The translations under genes were made by a program, and so were the position numbers. Shown here one piece after another: positions 52,753-61,503 of a DNA stretch of 64,000 nt; within the stretch, counting starts at the first letter, position 1; each line of letters opens with the position of its first letter. The notes under the pieces are model-generated. The model was not told the origin of the DNA. It searched no databases and saw only the letters and a list, made by a program, of their open reading frames with translations. The DNA is from Pelagibacteraceae bacterium AG-404-P08 (GTDB lineage: Bacteria; Pseudomonadota; Alphaproteobacteria; HIMB59). The stretch is from assembly GCA_003216195.1 (NCBI GenBank), contig QCJF01000004.1, positions 62,001-126,000 of the forward strand, read 5' to 3'.

Positions 52753-53901
52753 TTGCTTAACTCAATCAAAAGAATTGACCAGGGGAGTAGTATTGATACT
52801 GTCATTTCCACCTACCCAAAAGTAAAAAGAAGTTTTCTGTTTTTGGTGATACAGGAATATTACAGAAATTATGAAAACCACAATCAAATAATTTATCGAT
52901 ATACTCATAGTAAAACACCTAAGAAAATAATAATTATTTTAAAGATTAGTTTAACGTTAATATTTTTTTCTAACAAACCTACTTTTTCTATCGTAAATGA
53001 TGCAGTTGAAGAAAGTAAATTTTTAAAAAAAGAAAAGTTAGTAAATGCAGTTTTAAGAAATATTTTACGCAAAAAAAATGAGATAAAACACGGGAACTTA
53101 ATTTATCCATGTTTTAAGAAGATACTTGATAAAATTTTTTCTAGTAATTCAATTAGGGAATATATTTACTCTACTTTGTTTACTAAACCCAAAAATTATC
53201 AAATTAGCTTATCTGACAAAAAAGACGCTATATATGGTAAAAGGGTTTTTATTTTAGAAAAAAAAATTATGAAAGATTGTTTCGTTCAGGATATTGGAAA
53301 TTTCGAAGTAATTAACTTTATACATAAATTTTATAAAGACAAAAATTTAATTGATGTGTGTGCAGCTCCAGGGGGAAAAAGTATATTATTACAATCATTA
53401 GGATTTAATATAACTGCAATAGATAAGTCTCAAATTCAATTGAAAAAATTTAATGAAAATCTAAGTCGATTAAAGTTAAAAATCAATATTCAAGAGGTAG
53501 ACTTTCTTAAGAATAAATTTAACAATAAATTTAATTCAATTTTATTGGATGCACCTTGTAGTGCTTTGGGAACTTTCAGAAGAAATCCGGACGTTACAGT
53601 AAAAATTGATAAGTCTATGATAAAAAAACATCAAAAAATTCAAATTGAAATGATTGAAAAATCCCTAAAAATATTAAATATTGGGGGGTTTTTAGCATAT
53701 GTTGTTTGTTCATTTCATCCCTTTGAGACAATCAATGTCATTGATAAAATTATTCAAAAACATAAAACTGTTAAAATACACAACATTAAATCAGATAAAA
53801 TGATAAAGAGACAGAATGGATATTTTATTAACCCTCTTAAATTTAAAAAATTAGGTGGCTCAGATATTTTTTTTGTTTCAATATTAGAAAAAATAAAATG
53901 A
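52753..53901 (+). CDS. rsmB: RsmB-family rRNA m5C methyltransferase
   Basis: 382 aa, start TTG at 52753 (no better codon in frame). An N-terminal NusB-like helical domain (about 1-130) precedes the SAM domain: DVCAAPGGKS, AIDKSQIQLKKFNENLSRL, the catalytic LLDAPCSALGTFRRNPDV and YVVCSFHPFE. It methylates C967-type cytosine of 16S rRNA. The order rsmB-rpe-purH, with 4-bp and 1-bp overlaps, is a common alphaproteobacterial cluster. Confidence 0.85.
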   Translation: MLNSIKRIDQGSSIDTVISTYPKVKRSFLFLVIQEYYRNYENHNQIIYRYTHSKTPKKIIIILKISLTLIFFSNKPTFSIVNDAVEESKFLKKEKLVNAVLRNILRKKNEIKHGNLIYPCFKKILDKIFSSNSIREYIYSTLFTKPKNYQISLSDKKDAIYGKRVFILEKKIMKDCFVQDIGNFEVINFIHKFYKDKNLIDVCAAPGGKSILLQSLGFNITAIDKSQIQLKKFNENLSRLKLKINIQEVDFLKNKFNNKFNSILLDAPCSALGTFRRNPDVTVKIDKSMIKKHQKIQIEMIEKSLKILNIGGFLAYVVCSFHPFETINVIDKIIQKHKTVKIHNIKSDKMIKRQNGYFINPLKFKKLGGSDIFFVSILEKIK

Positions 53902-54554
53902 AAGTAAAAATATCTCCATCAATTCTGGGTGGGTCGTTTTCTAATATGGAGAAAATTATATCTGATCTTGATCAATCAAATGCGGAATATATTCATTTTG
54001 ATGTAATGGATGGTGATTTTGTACCTAATTTAACATTTGGTCCTCAATTTATTTCAGATTTGAGATCAAAAACAAAAAAAATCTTCGATGTACACTTGAT
54101 GATAAATAGGGTTACTAATTCTTTAAAAGACTATATTAATGCAGGATCAGATATTATTACATTTCATTATGAGATAGATGAAAATTTAAATGAAATTATT
54201 AGCGAAATAAAAAAAAATAATATCAAAGCAGGAATTGCCATTAAGCCTGGAACTTCCTGGGAGGATATTAAAAAATATTTAAATTTAATTGATCAAGTAA
54301 TTATAATGACTGTAGAACCTGGTTTTGGAGGACAATCATTTATGCATGATCAAATTAAAAAAATTGAAAATATTTGCCATTACATTAAAGAAAATAATTT
54401 GAATGTTGATATAGAAATAGACGGTGGTGTCAATTATGAAACTGGAGAACTTTGTATTACAGCAGGTGCAAGTATTCTTGTTGCAGGGTCTTTTTTATTC
54501 AAACAGGACGATTTAACCTTAGCTACAAATAAATTAAAAGATTATTTTAATTAA
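53898..54554 (+). CDS. rpe: Ribulose-phosphate 3-epimerase
   Basis: 218 aa TIM barrel: KISPSILGGSFSNM, FDVMDGDFVPNLTFGP, DVHLMINR, TVEPGFGGQSFM and the phosphate loop GGVNYETGELCITAGASILVAGS. It interconverts ribulose-5-P and xylulose-5-P. Overlaps rsmB by 4 bp and purH by 1. Confidence 0.96.
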   Translation: MKVKISPSILGGSFSNMEKIISDLDQSNAEYIHFDVMDGDFVPNLTFGPQFISDLRSKTKKIFDVHLMINRVTNSLKDYINAGSDIITFHYEIDENLNEIISEIKKNNIKAGIAIKPGTSWEDIKKYLNLIDQVIIMTVEPGFGGQSFMHDQIKKIENICHYIKENNLNVDIEIDGGVNYETGELCITAGASILVAGSFLFKQDDLTLATNKLKDYFN

Positions 54555-56023
54555 TGAAAATAAATAAAAATGCTCTTATATCAGTTTACGATAAGATTGA
54601 TCTTGAAAATATTGCAAAATTTCTAATTAAAAAAAAATACACTATTTACTCAACAGGAGGATCGTCAAATTATTTGAAAAAAATAAATCTTCCATATGTC
54701 GAGATATCTAAATATACAAAACAAAAAGAAATTTTAAACGGAAGAGTAAAAACACTTCATCCAAAGATATTTGGTGGAATTCTTGCTGCAAATACTCAAG
54801 AGCATCAAAAAGAATTGAAAGGTCAAAAAATACCAAATTTCGATTTGTTGATTGTTAATCTTTATCCTTTCGAGGAAACCATTAAAAGAAAAAAAAATGC
54901 TGATGAGATTATTGAAATGATTGACATAGGCGGTCATAGCTTAATTCGAGCAGCAGTTAAAAACTACTCAAAAACTTTAATAGTTGTTGATCCCTTAGAT
55001 TATCCAAAAATAATAAAAAAATTTCCTGCTTCAACTGCTGACAGAAAAAAATATGCGATAAAAGCTATGAGACAAATCACTAAATATGACATCGCAATAT
55101 CAAATTGGTTTGAAGGAAAAAATAATGAGGAATATCCGTTAAGATATGGCGAGAACCCTCAACAAAAAGCAGTTGCTGTAATCGATAAAAAAAGGTTTAG
55201 ACAATTAAGTGGTGAAAAGAGATTAAGTTACAATAACTTATTAGATTTAGATGCTGCAGTGAAAATAGCATATGAGACAAGTTCAAAAAAAAATATTTGT
55301 ACTATTATCAAACATAATATTCCGTGTGGGGCATCAATAGAAAATACACAAATAAAAAGTTACACAAATGCTCTTCAAGGGGATCCGGTAAGTGCATTTG
55401 GTGGAATAGTAGCTTTCAATAAAAAAATTAATATTTTGACAGCCAAACAATTAGTAAAGAATTTTTACGAAGTTGTTGCCGCACCAAATTATGACAAAAA
55501 AGCTTTAGAAATATTAAAAGCAAGAAAAAATTTAAGAATTTTAAAAGTAAGAAAGTTTATAGATAAGATAGAAAAAAGATCAATATTTGCAGGAACTCTT
55601 ATTCAGGACGTTGATAATAAAAAATCTTCAATAGAAACAATATGCGGTGTAAATAAATTAAAAGAAGAAAAGATTGATTTTTTTATTAATGTTTTAAAAT
55701 TCATTAAATCGAATGCAATTGCTATTTTTAATCAAACTAGTTTGATAGCTCAATCTGGTGGTCAAACATCAAGAGTAGACTCACTAAAATATTGTTTATT
55801 AAAATTAAAACATAAAAAGACACAAAAAAAGATTAATGAATTATATTTATTTTCAGATGCATTTTTTCCTTTCACAGACTCTCTAAAACTAATAAAAACT
55901 GAAAAATTTAAAGTGAGCATATATGCACCATTGGGATCTATAAATGACTCAGAAATTAAAAAATTTGTTAAAAAAAATAAGTTAAATTTTTTTAAGTTAA
56001 GTGATCGTCATTTCAAACATTGA
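54554..56023 (+). CDS. purH: Bifunctional AICAR transformylase / IMP cyclohydrolase
   Basis: 489 aa (family about 510-530). MGS-like IMP cyclohydrolase domain first (ISVYDKIDLENIAKFL, STGGSSNYLKK, GRVKTLHPKIFGGIL), then the transformylase domain (LRYGENPQQKA, IIKHNIPCGASI, GDPVSAFGGIVAF, FFPFTDSLKL). It makes IMP from AICAR using 10-formyl-THF. A slightly divergent C-terminus. The start shares the last base of rpe. Confidence 0.95.
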   Translation: MKINKNALISVYDKIDLENIAKFLIKKKYTIYSTGGSSNYLKKINLPYVEISKYTKQKEILNGRVKTLHPKIFGGILAANTQEHQKELKGQKIPNFDLLIVNLYPFEETIKRKKNADEIIEMIDIGGHSLIRAAVKNYSKTLIVVDPLDYPKIIKKFPASTADRKKYAIKAMRQITKYDIAISNWFEGKNNEEYPLRYGENPQQKAVAVIDKKRFRQLSGEKRLSYNNLLDLDAAVKIAYETSSKKNICTIIKHNIPCGASIENTQIKSYTNALQGDPVSAFGGIVAFNKKINILTAKQLVKNFYEVVAAPNYDKKALEILKARKNLRILKVRKFIDKIEKRSIFAGTLIQDVDNKKSSIETICGVNKLKEEKIDFFINVLKFIKSNAIAIFNQTSLIAQSGGQTSRVDSLKYCLLKLKHKKTQKKINELYLFSDAFFPFTDSLKLIKTEKFKVSIYAPLGSINDSEIKKFVKKNKLNFFKLSDRHFKH

Positions 56024-56328
56024 TAGAAATTTTTAAAAATAAGCCGCCAAAAAATCATTATATATCAATGAAAAAGTATCAAAATATAGAATTTAAGCAG
56101 CGATATACAATCAAACTTATAGAAAAATTTTTTAATGAGTTTCCCGAAGAAAGAAGAGGAAGAAGAAAATTTAAAGAAAAAGAAATTCAAAATATCAAAC
56201 ATCTGATTTACGAAAAAATATTTCAAAAAGGTAAAAAAGTTAATGCGGACTGTATTGGCTCAATTAAAGAAAAGGTTGATAAAGATTTTATAACAATTAG
56301 AGTCTCCTATTTTAAAAAAAATGGATGA
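56020..56328 (+). CDS. Small basic protein of unknown function
   Basis: 102 aa from a TTG start overlapping purH by 4 bp. Very basic helical protein with RYTIKLIEKFFNEFPEERRGRRKF and IKHLIYEKIFQKGKKVNAD. No family recognised; a nucleic-acid-binding role is possible from charge alone. It overlaps the HAD gene by 8 bp, so it belongs to the same operon. Confidence 0.6.
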   Translation: MIEIFKNKPPKNHYISMKKYQNIEFKQRYTIKLIEKFFNEFPEERRGRRKFKEKEIQNIKHLIYEKIFQKGKKVNADCIGSIKEKVDKDFITIRVSYFKKNG

Positions 56329-56875
56329 AAATAGAATATTATTTGCCGATCTGGATGGCACAATAATAAGAGAAGATTTATCGAACCTTGCTTTTATTAA
56401 TTGTTTAAAAAAAAATCCATTTAAATTACTTTATTATCTGTTTATTTTTCTATTTAGAGGTAAACCATATTTAAAAGAAAAAATATCAAAAGAATTTATT
56501 GTACCTATAAATCGACTTACATTTAATAAAAGTGTTATAAAGTACATTAGAGAGGTAAGAAATAGACACAGGGTTGTCTATCTTATATCAGGGAGTCATC
56601 AAATTTTAGTTGATCAAATACACCACAATTTAAAATTATTTTTTGAGTCTTTCGGCACAAGAGAAAATTTTAATATGGTTGGAATTAATAAAGTCAAATT
56701 TATTAAAAATGAGCTAAAAATTATAAATTTTGATTATATTGGCAATAGCAAAAAGGACTTACCAATTTGGAGATATTGTAAAAAAATTATTCATACAAAT
56801 GCCACTAGTAATCTTAAAAAGATTATAAATAAATCTAATTTGGATATCATAGAAGTAAAAGAAAATTTTAATTAG
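56321..56875 (+). CDS. HAD-superfamily phosphatase-like protein
   Basis: 184 aa. Motif I FADLDGTI (nucleophile Asp), a cap with LFRGKPYLKEKIS, motif II LISGSHQ and motif IV-like YIGNSKKDLPIW. The arrangement resembles the HAD half of HAD-UbiA fusions that act on prenyl-phosphate-linked sugars; the UbiA part is missing. Substrate unknown. It lies 5 bp before the LysE gene. Confidence 0.7.
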   Translation: MDENRILFADLDGTIIREDLSNLAFINCLKKNPFKLLYYLFIFLFRGKPYLKEKISKEFIVPINRLTFNKSVIKYIREVRNRHRVVYLISGSHQILVDQIHHNLKLFFESFGTRENFNMVGINKVKFIKNELKIINFDYIGNSKKDLPIWRYCKKIIHTNATSNLKKIINKSNLDIIEVKENFN

Positions 56876-56880
56876 ACTAT

Positions 56881-57504
56881 ATGTCTGAAATAATTTTCCT
56901 AAAAATTTTTATTGTATGTCTCCTAGGTGCAATATCACCTGGTCCAAGTATGGTTGTTGTTATTAACAATGCTATCTTTAAAGATAGATTTCATGGAATC
57001 TTAACTGCCCTTGGACATGGAATAGGTATTGGAATTTATGCACTATTTGCAGTTCTTGGAATTGCTTTGATCATCAAAACTAATATTTTTATTTTCAATG
57101 GCTTAAAGTTAATTTCAATAATGTTTCTTATTTATCTGGGTTATAAATCTATAACAAATCAAAATAATTTAAACTTTGATGAATTAGATGTAAAAAGTGG
57201 TATAGAGTCTTTTTTTCAAGGACTGAGCATTTCACTTTTAAACCCTAAAATATTTATTTGGTTTGTAGCCATTTATTCTCAATTCATGTCTATTGAAAAT
57301 GATTTGATTTTTAATATTTACTTAATCCTCACTGCAGGAATAGTTGATACAACATGGTACATTGTTTTAACTTTCTTGGTGACTTCTAATGTTGCTTTAG
57401 AATTTATTAAAAGCAAATCTAAAGTATTACAAAAGATTGTAGGACTAGTTTTTTTGTTAATAGGTTTATTTTTATTATTTCAAGTATTAGCTAGTTTTAC
57501 TTAA
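56881..57504 (+). CDS. LysE/RhtB-family exporter
   Basis: 207 aa with six hydrophobic segments and the family signature GAISPGPSMVVVINNAI at the N-terminus, then ISLLNPKIFIWFVAIYSQF. It likely exports amino acids or homoserine lactones. It overlaps the convergent methyltransferase by 8 bp. Confidence 0.88.
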   Translation: MSEIIFLKIFIVCLLGAISPGPSMVVVINNAIFKDRFHGILTALGHGIGIGIYALFAVLGIALIIKTNIFIFNGLKLISIMFLIYLGYKSITNQNNLNFDELDVKSGIESFFQGLSISLLNPKIFIWFVAIYSQFMSIENDLIFNIYLILTAGIVDTTWYIVLTFLVTSNVALEFIKSKSKVLQKIVGLVFLLIGLFLLFQVLASFT

Positions 57505-58201
57505 TGATTTCATAGCAAGCAACTCTAGTTCTTGGGTGTTTTAAGTTACTTTCTTCAATTATTTTAATTTCACCAAAGAGGTCCTTTAAATTGGTTATAT
57601 CTTGATATTCAGTAGCAATATCAAATATAAAAACAGTATTATTATTTGAAACCTCTTTCATAGTATCAAGATATTGGGAAAGTGGATAATGATAACCCAT
57701 CGACACTAGTGATATGCACAAGTCAATAGAATTTGGTTTTATGGAAAAATTTTTATCAACGTCAATTAAATTTAATTTATCTTCCTGTATATTATTGTTG
57801 ATTAGAAAGTTTTTAGTAACATTTGTAATGCTATATGATTCATAATTATCACTAAAACCATAAACGATTTTACTATCTATATTATTTTTATCTAAAAGAT
57901 AAAATTTTTGACAATCTATAAAATAATCATTAAGAAAAATATTAATTAATCCAATACCACAACCTATATCCATAATATTTTTGACGTTACTAGGGAGGTA
58001 ATTTTTTAGTGTTTCAAACTCTTCTTTGATTTTATCAAAAACTTTTTGTTCTAAGTTAATATCTTGAAAATAATTTATAAAAAAATTAGTAAATAAGGAT
58101 CTACCAAAGAACTTTCTCAATTTTATTTGGCTTGAAGATAAGAATTCGTTTCTTTGTAATAAGAGTAGTTTTTTTTCTAAATTATTATTAAATTTAAGCA
58201 T
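57497..58201 (-). CDS. Class I SAM-dependent methyltransferase-like protein
   Basis: 234 aa. SAM motif I IMDIGCGIGLINIFL with motif-II-like acidic LLDKNNID; post-I region NSIDLCISLVSMGYHYPLSQYLDTMKEV. Paired, divergently, with another methyltransferase-like gene at 58287, suggesting joint glycan or small-molecule modification. Low sequence specificity makes the target unknown. Confidence 0.65.
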   Translation of the reverse strand: MLKFNNNLEKKLLLLQRNEFLSSSQIKLRKFFGRSLFTNFFINYFQDINLEQKVFDKIKEEFETLKNYLPSNVKNIMDIGCGIGLINIFLNDYFIDCQKFYLLDKNNIDSKIVYGFSDNYESYSITNVTKNFLINNNIQEDKLNLIDVDKNFSIKPNSIDLCISLVSMGYHYPLSQYLDTMKEVSNNNTVFIFDIATEYQDITNLKDLFGEIKIIEESNLKHPRTRVACYEIIK

Positions 58202-58286
58202 TAATTATTATATAAATTTTTAAACTATTTTTTATTCTTATTTTGTAATTGCCATTGTTAAAAGTCTTAGGTAGGAATCTTAATAG

Positions 58287-59159
58287 ATGAGTTTTGAAAT
58301 ATTAATTAATACCCTTACAGATTTGATAAGCGAAAATGAAAAAGAAAAATCATCTCACTGGCGGGAAATACTAAGAAACAAACGATCATTTCTAAATTTC
58401 AAAGAAAATTATGGGTACGGACAGTACAAAGAATATAATAAATTTTATGAAACCTATCACAATTTAATGCAAACTCTTATTTTTGGAAGAGAATTAAAAG
58501 AATTTAATGAATACAAATTAGTAAAACATTATTACAAAAAATTTAATAGACAGGTAGAGTGTGATGTCGTAAGACACATCTTTACCTTTAATCTACTTAA
58601 TAAATTTAGATTATTGAAAGATAACGTAGCAGTAATTGGGGATGGTAAAGCCAATTTTATTTTAGGGTCAAGAATAATTAATCCAGAAATAAAATTATTT
58701 TCTATTAACTTACCCGAATTACTAATTAATGATTTATTAATAATTAATCAAAGTAATATTTTTTCTCATGAAGAAATATGTGTGGTAAAAGAAGAAGCTG
58801 ACTTAGAAAAAGAGCACATAAAACTTTTTTTGATACCTGCTAATAAAAATAATCTATTAGAGTCAAAAAAAATAGATTTGTTTGTAAATATTGTATCATT
58901 TCAGGAAATGAATTATGAACAAATAAATAATTATTTCAGTATTATAAAATCTAATAATTCTTATTTGTATAATTGCAATAGAGAAAAAAAAATCTTACCA
59001 GATGGAATTAAGATTGAGTATGAAAAATATCCTTTCGACAACGCGAAGTTTTTATTTAAAGAGGAATGTATTTGGCATAAAAATATTTACTTAAGTAAGT
59101 ATCCATTTATAAAGAAATATGAAGGGAGTCATATACACTCACTTTGTAAATTTAATTAA
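58287..59159 (+). CDS. Putative sugar O-methyltransferase
   Basis: 290 aa. The N-terminal SHWREILRNKRSFLNFKENYGYG and the late LFVNIVSFQEMNYEQINNYF fit the putative sugar O-methyltransferase group associated with cell-surface polysaccharide loci. The central VAVIGDGKANFILGSRI takes the place of motif I. No catalytic claim beyond family resemblance. It precedes the polysaccharide lyase by 138 bp. Confidence 0.6.
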   Translation: MSFEILINTLTDLISENEKEKSSHWREILRNKRSFLNFKENYGYGQYKEYNKFYETYHNLMQTLIFGRELKEFNEYKLVKHYYKKFNRQVECDVVRHIFTFNLLNKFRLLKDNVAVIGDGKANFILGSRIINPEIKLFSINLPELLINDLLIINQSNIFSHEEICVVKEEADLEKEHIKLFLIPANKNNLLESKKIDLFVNIVSFQEMNYEQINNYFSIIKSNNSYLYNCNREKKILPDGIKIEYEKYPFDNAKFLFKEECIWHKNIYLSKYPFIKKYEGSHIHSLCKFN

Positions 59160-59297
59160 TTTTTATTTTACCTTATTTGTGTATAATAAGCATAAATCAT
59201 ATTTGTCAGTGTTTATCAAATTGTTCAAAACATAAATTAATAAGTTAAAATTAATCATGCTTTACATTTACTCTCATTTCAGTCTTTTAATAATAGA

Positions 59298-60173
59298 ATG
59301 ATTAAACCCCTAATAAGTAAATTATTTAGTTTGATATTTCTTCTTATATTAATCAAAACTAATGCTTTAGGTAATAATTTCCTATTTGATAAAAATGGCA
59401 ATTTATTTATAGAAACTTCAAATAGTGGTTTTATATTTCATAAAAACTTTATGGGCCAAAACAAACATAACTTTGATTATATAAAGGACAATTCAAAATC
59501 ACGAAGTGGTAATTATTATCAAAAATTTGAACTTAGAAATGGTGATTGTTTTGGTGATGAAAATTGGAGTGACTGCGATAATGATAGACAAAGGATTGAG
59601 TTTTCTTCAGAGCCAAATCAACCAATATTTGGTAAACAATGTTATGGTTACAGCATAAAACTATCTAATAATTTTACTGATATTAAGAAAGTTAGCACAA
59701 CATTAGGTCAGATACACCAAAAGGGTGGCCCATCTGGAAAAGCAAATAGTTTACCTTCCTTCCCTCCGTTGATTCAAATTGATGCTAGAAAAGGAAATTT
59801 GTACTTAAATTGGCATAAACTTAGTGGCTCTAGAGATAATGTTAGAGATGAATCAAAATATTATAAATTAAAAACATTAAAAAGTATGAAAGGTGTATGG
59901 ACAGATATTTCTTTGTGCTTAGATTTTGAAAATAAGAGAATAGATGCTTGGGTTGATGGGAATAACATTGTTAAAATCTCAGAGTCACCAATATTTTTTG
60001 AGCCAAAGTCAATTTACTTTAAACACGGTATATATCAGTCTTTCATCAGTAACTACACTTCATTCAAAAGGGAAACACCTACACAAATTGTATATTATGA
60101 TGAGGTAAGAAGAGGTAATTCTATTGAAGATGTAGATGTCAACGTTAACCCTGATTTAGAATTTATTGATTAA
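59298..60173 (+). CDS. Secreted polysaccharide lyase (PF14099-like jelly-roll)
   Basis: 291 aa with a signal peptide (about 1-24). Beta-jelly-roll features: YYQKFELRNGDCFGDENWSDC, GQIHQKGG, PPLIQIDARKGNLYL, and the C-terminal YFKHGIYQSF with TQIVYYDEVRRGNS typical of the heparin-lyase-like PF14099 group. It would cleave uronic-acid-containing polysaccharide outside the cell. It ends 14 bp before the tRNA-Gly att copy, and may be a previous cargo or host gene. Confidence 0.75.
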   Translation: MIKPLISKLFSLIFLLILIKTNALGNNFLFDKNGNLFIETSNSGFIFHKNFMGQNKHNFDYIKDNSKSRSGNYYQKFELRNGDCFGDENWSDCDNDRQRIEFSSEPNQPIFGKQCYGYSIKLSNNFTDIKKVSTTLGQIHQKGGPSGKANSLPSFPPLIQIDARKGNLYLNWHKLSGSRDNVRDESKYYKLKTLKSMKGVWTDISLCLDFENKRIDAWVDGNNIVKISESPIFFEPKSIYFKHGIYQSFISNYTSFKRETPTQIVYYDEVRRGNSIEDVDVNVNPDLEFID

Positions 60174-60186
60174 AAATGTCATGTAA

Positions 60187-60239
60187 TTTGGAGCGGGCGA
60201 AGGGATTCGAACCCTCGACTTCAACCTTGGCAAGGTTGC
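60187..60239. repeat. Attachment-site direct repeat: 3' part of tRNA-Gly, copy 1
   Basis: 53 bp identical to 61365-61417 (offset 1178), covering the tRNA-Gly 3' end with CCA, T-arm and most of the anticodon arm. It lacks the 5' half and is not a functional tRNA. Left boundary of the 1.18-kb element. Confidence 0.9.
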
Positions 60240-60307
60240 CATGTACAATTTATACTAAGTTAAATAGACAATTTTTTTTTATAATATTTCAGATTTTGAT
60301 TTCAAAG

Positions 60308-60326
60308 TGTCGGAGAGGTGTCGGAC
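60308..60326. repeat. 11-bp-spaced pair TGTCGGAG / TGTCGGAC (left arm sites)
   Basis: TGTCGGAG at 60308 and TGTCGGAC at 60319, one helical turn apart, 69 bp inside the left att copy. The same word pair recurs at the right end (61326). Confidence 0.6.
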
Positions 60327-60369
60327 GTTTTTGTAGATTTTTACTTTTTTTTGGTATTAATTATTAATT

Positions 60370-61311
60370 GTGAAAACTTATGATTTAGGAAAAATTGAGC
60401 AGGTCGACGTAAGAGAGATTTGGGAAAAAGAAGATACAGAATTTACCCCATGGTTAGCAAAACAGGAAAATATAGAAAGATTAGGTCTTGCTTTAGGAAT
60501 TGACTTAGTTGTTGAGGCAGAAGAAAAAGAAGTTGGGCCTTTTAGGGCTGACATATTATGTAAAAATGAAGCCACTGAAGAATGGGTATTAATTGAAAAT
60601 CAATTAGAAAAAACAGATCATAAGCACTTAGGACAGCTTTTAACTTATGCAACAGGCTTAGAAGCTGTTACAATTGTTTGGGTAGCAAAAGATTTTAGTG
60701 AAGAACATAGAGCAGCACTTGATTGGCTAAATAAAATTACTGAAGAAAAATATACTTTTTTTGGAATTAAAATTGAAATTTTAAGAATTGGAGAAAGTAT
60801 GGCTCCAAATTTTAAAGTGGTAAGTCAGCCTAATGATTGGTCAAAAAGTATATCCTCTGCGGTATCAAAAATTACTTCAGAAGATTTAAGCGAAACAAAA
60901 TTAATGCAACTAGATTTTCATAATGAAGTTTGTAATAAAATTAAAAGTAAAAACTTAACTAATTTAAAAATAAGAAAGGCTTTTCCTCAAGCTTATCATA
61001 TTTATGCAATTGGCAAATCTGTTGGGCACTTAGCACACGTCTGGAATACAAGAGAGAACACGCTAGTTGTTGAGGTGTATTTTCCTAAAGACAAATCTAT
61101 TATTGAAAATCTGCACAAAGACAAAGACGAAATTGAAAATGAATTTGGTGAAAATTTAGATTGGCAATTTTTACCTAATAAAATAGCTTCTAGAATTGCA
61201 CTAACAAGAGAAAATACGTTTTTAAAACAAAAAGAAAATTGGGATCAATATATTGATTGGGCGATTACTAAATTAGACAAGCTTTACCAAGTTTTTCATA
61301 AAAGATTATAA
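60370..61311 (+). CDS. DUF4268 protein with PD-(D/E)XK-like nuclease core
   Basis: 313 aa from a GTG start. The N-terminal part carries a nuclease-like core: GPFRADILCKN (Asp61) then WVLIENQLEKTDHKHLGQLLTYA (Glu76, Gln78), i.e. the D...ExQ form of PD-(D/E)XK. The C-terminal ~120 residues contain the DUF4268 pattern (IYAIGKSVGHLAHVWN, LVVEVYFPKDKSIIENLHKDK). Proteins of this type are often found alone in mobile elements and suspected of defence; not shown here. It is the sole gene of the tRNA-Gly element. Confidence 0.8.
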   Translation: MKTYDLGKIEQVDVREIWEKEDTEFTPWLAKQENIERLGLALGIDLVVEAEEKEVGPFRADILCKNEATEEWVLIENQLEKTDHKHLGQLLTYATGLEAVTIVWVAKDFSEEHRAALDWLNKITEEKYTFFGIKIEILRIGESMAPNFKVVSQPNDWSKSISSAVSKITSEDLSETKLMQLDFHNEVCNKIKSKNLTNLKIRKAFPQAYHIYAIGKSVGHLAHVWNTRENTLVVEVYFPKDKSIIENLHKDKDEIENEFGENLDWQFLPNKIASRIALTRENTFLKQKENWDQYIDWAITKLDKLYQVFHKRL

Positions 61312-61325
61312 AGTAAATTACCAAC

Positions 61326-61344
61326 TGTCGGAGAAAAGTCGGAG
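61326..61344. repeat. 11-bp-spaced pair TGTCGGAG / AGTCGGAG (right arm sites)
   Basis: Pair at 61326 and 61337, 21 bp inside the right att copy, same orientation as the left pair. Confidence 0.6.
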
Positions 61345-61364
61345 AAATATAAAAAAGTTTATTT

Positions 61365-61417
61365 TTTGGAGCGGGCGAAGGGATTCGAACCCTCGACTTC
61401 AACCTTGGCAAGGTTGC
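61365..61417. repeat. Attachment-site direct repeat: 3' part of tRNA-Gly, copy 2 (within the tRNA)
   Basis: Partner of 60187-60239. This copy continues into the intact 5' half and so is the one within the functional tRNA. Confidence 0.9.
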
Positions 61418-61441
61418 GCTCTACCCCTGAGCTACGCCCGC
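61367..61441 (-). tRNA. tRNA-Gly (anticodon GCC)
   Basis: Full cloverleaf on the minus strand: acceptor GCGGGCG/CGCCCGC, discriminator T, encoded CCA (61367-61369); anticodon stem CAACC/GGTTG around TTGCCAA gives GCC. T-arm GAGGGTTCGAATCCCTT. It is flanked on both sides by integrated DNA. Confidence 0.95.
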
Positions 61442-61473
61442 AGTAAGCCACTTCTGAAACATTCAACCCTCTC

Positions 61474-61492
61474 TGTCACAACTGTGTCACAA
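61474..61492. repeat. 11-bp-spaced pair of TGTCACAA (arm sites of the intact integrase)
   Basis: TGTCACAA at 61474 and 61485, exactly 11 bp apart, 33 bp from the tRNA 5' end and just ahead of the integrase ribosome site. Same TGTC core and spacing as the pairs in the neighbouring element. Confidence 0.6.
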
Positions 61493-61503
61493 GGAGAGAT
61501 AAA

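Noticed and set aside
60176-60367. Open frame of 63 codons containing RAKGFEPSTSTLARLP
   Set aside because: The peptide is a translation of the partial tRNA-Gly copy, a well-known kind of false gene; it has no other support.
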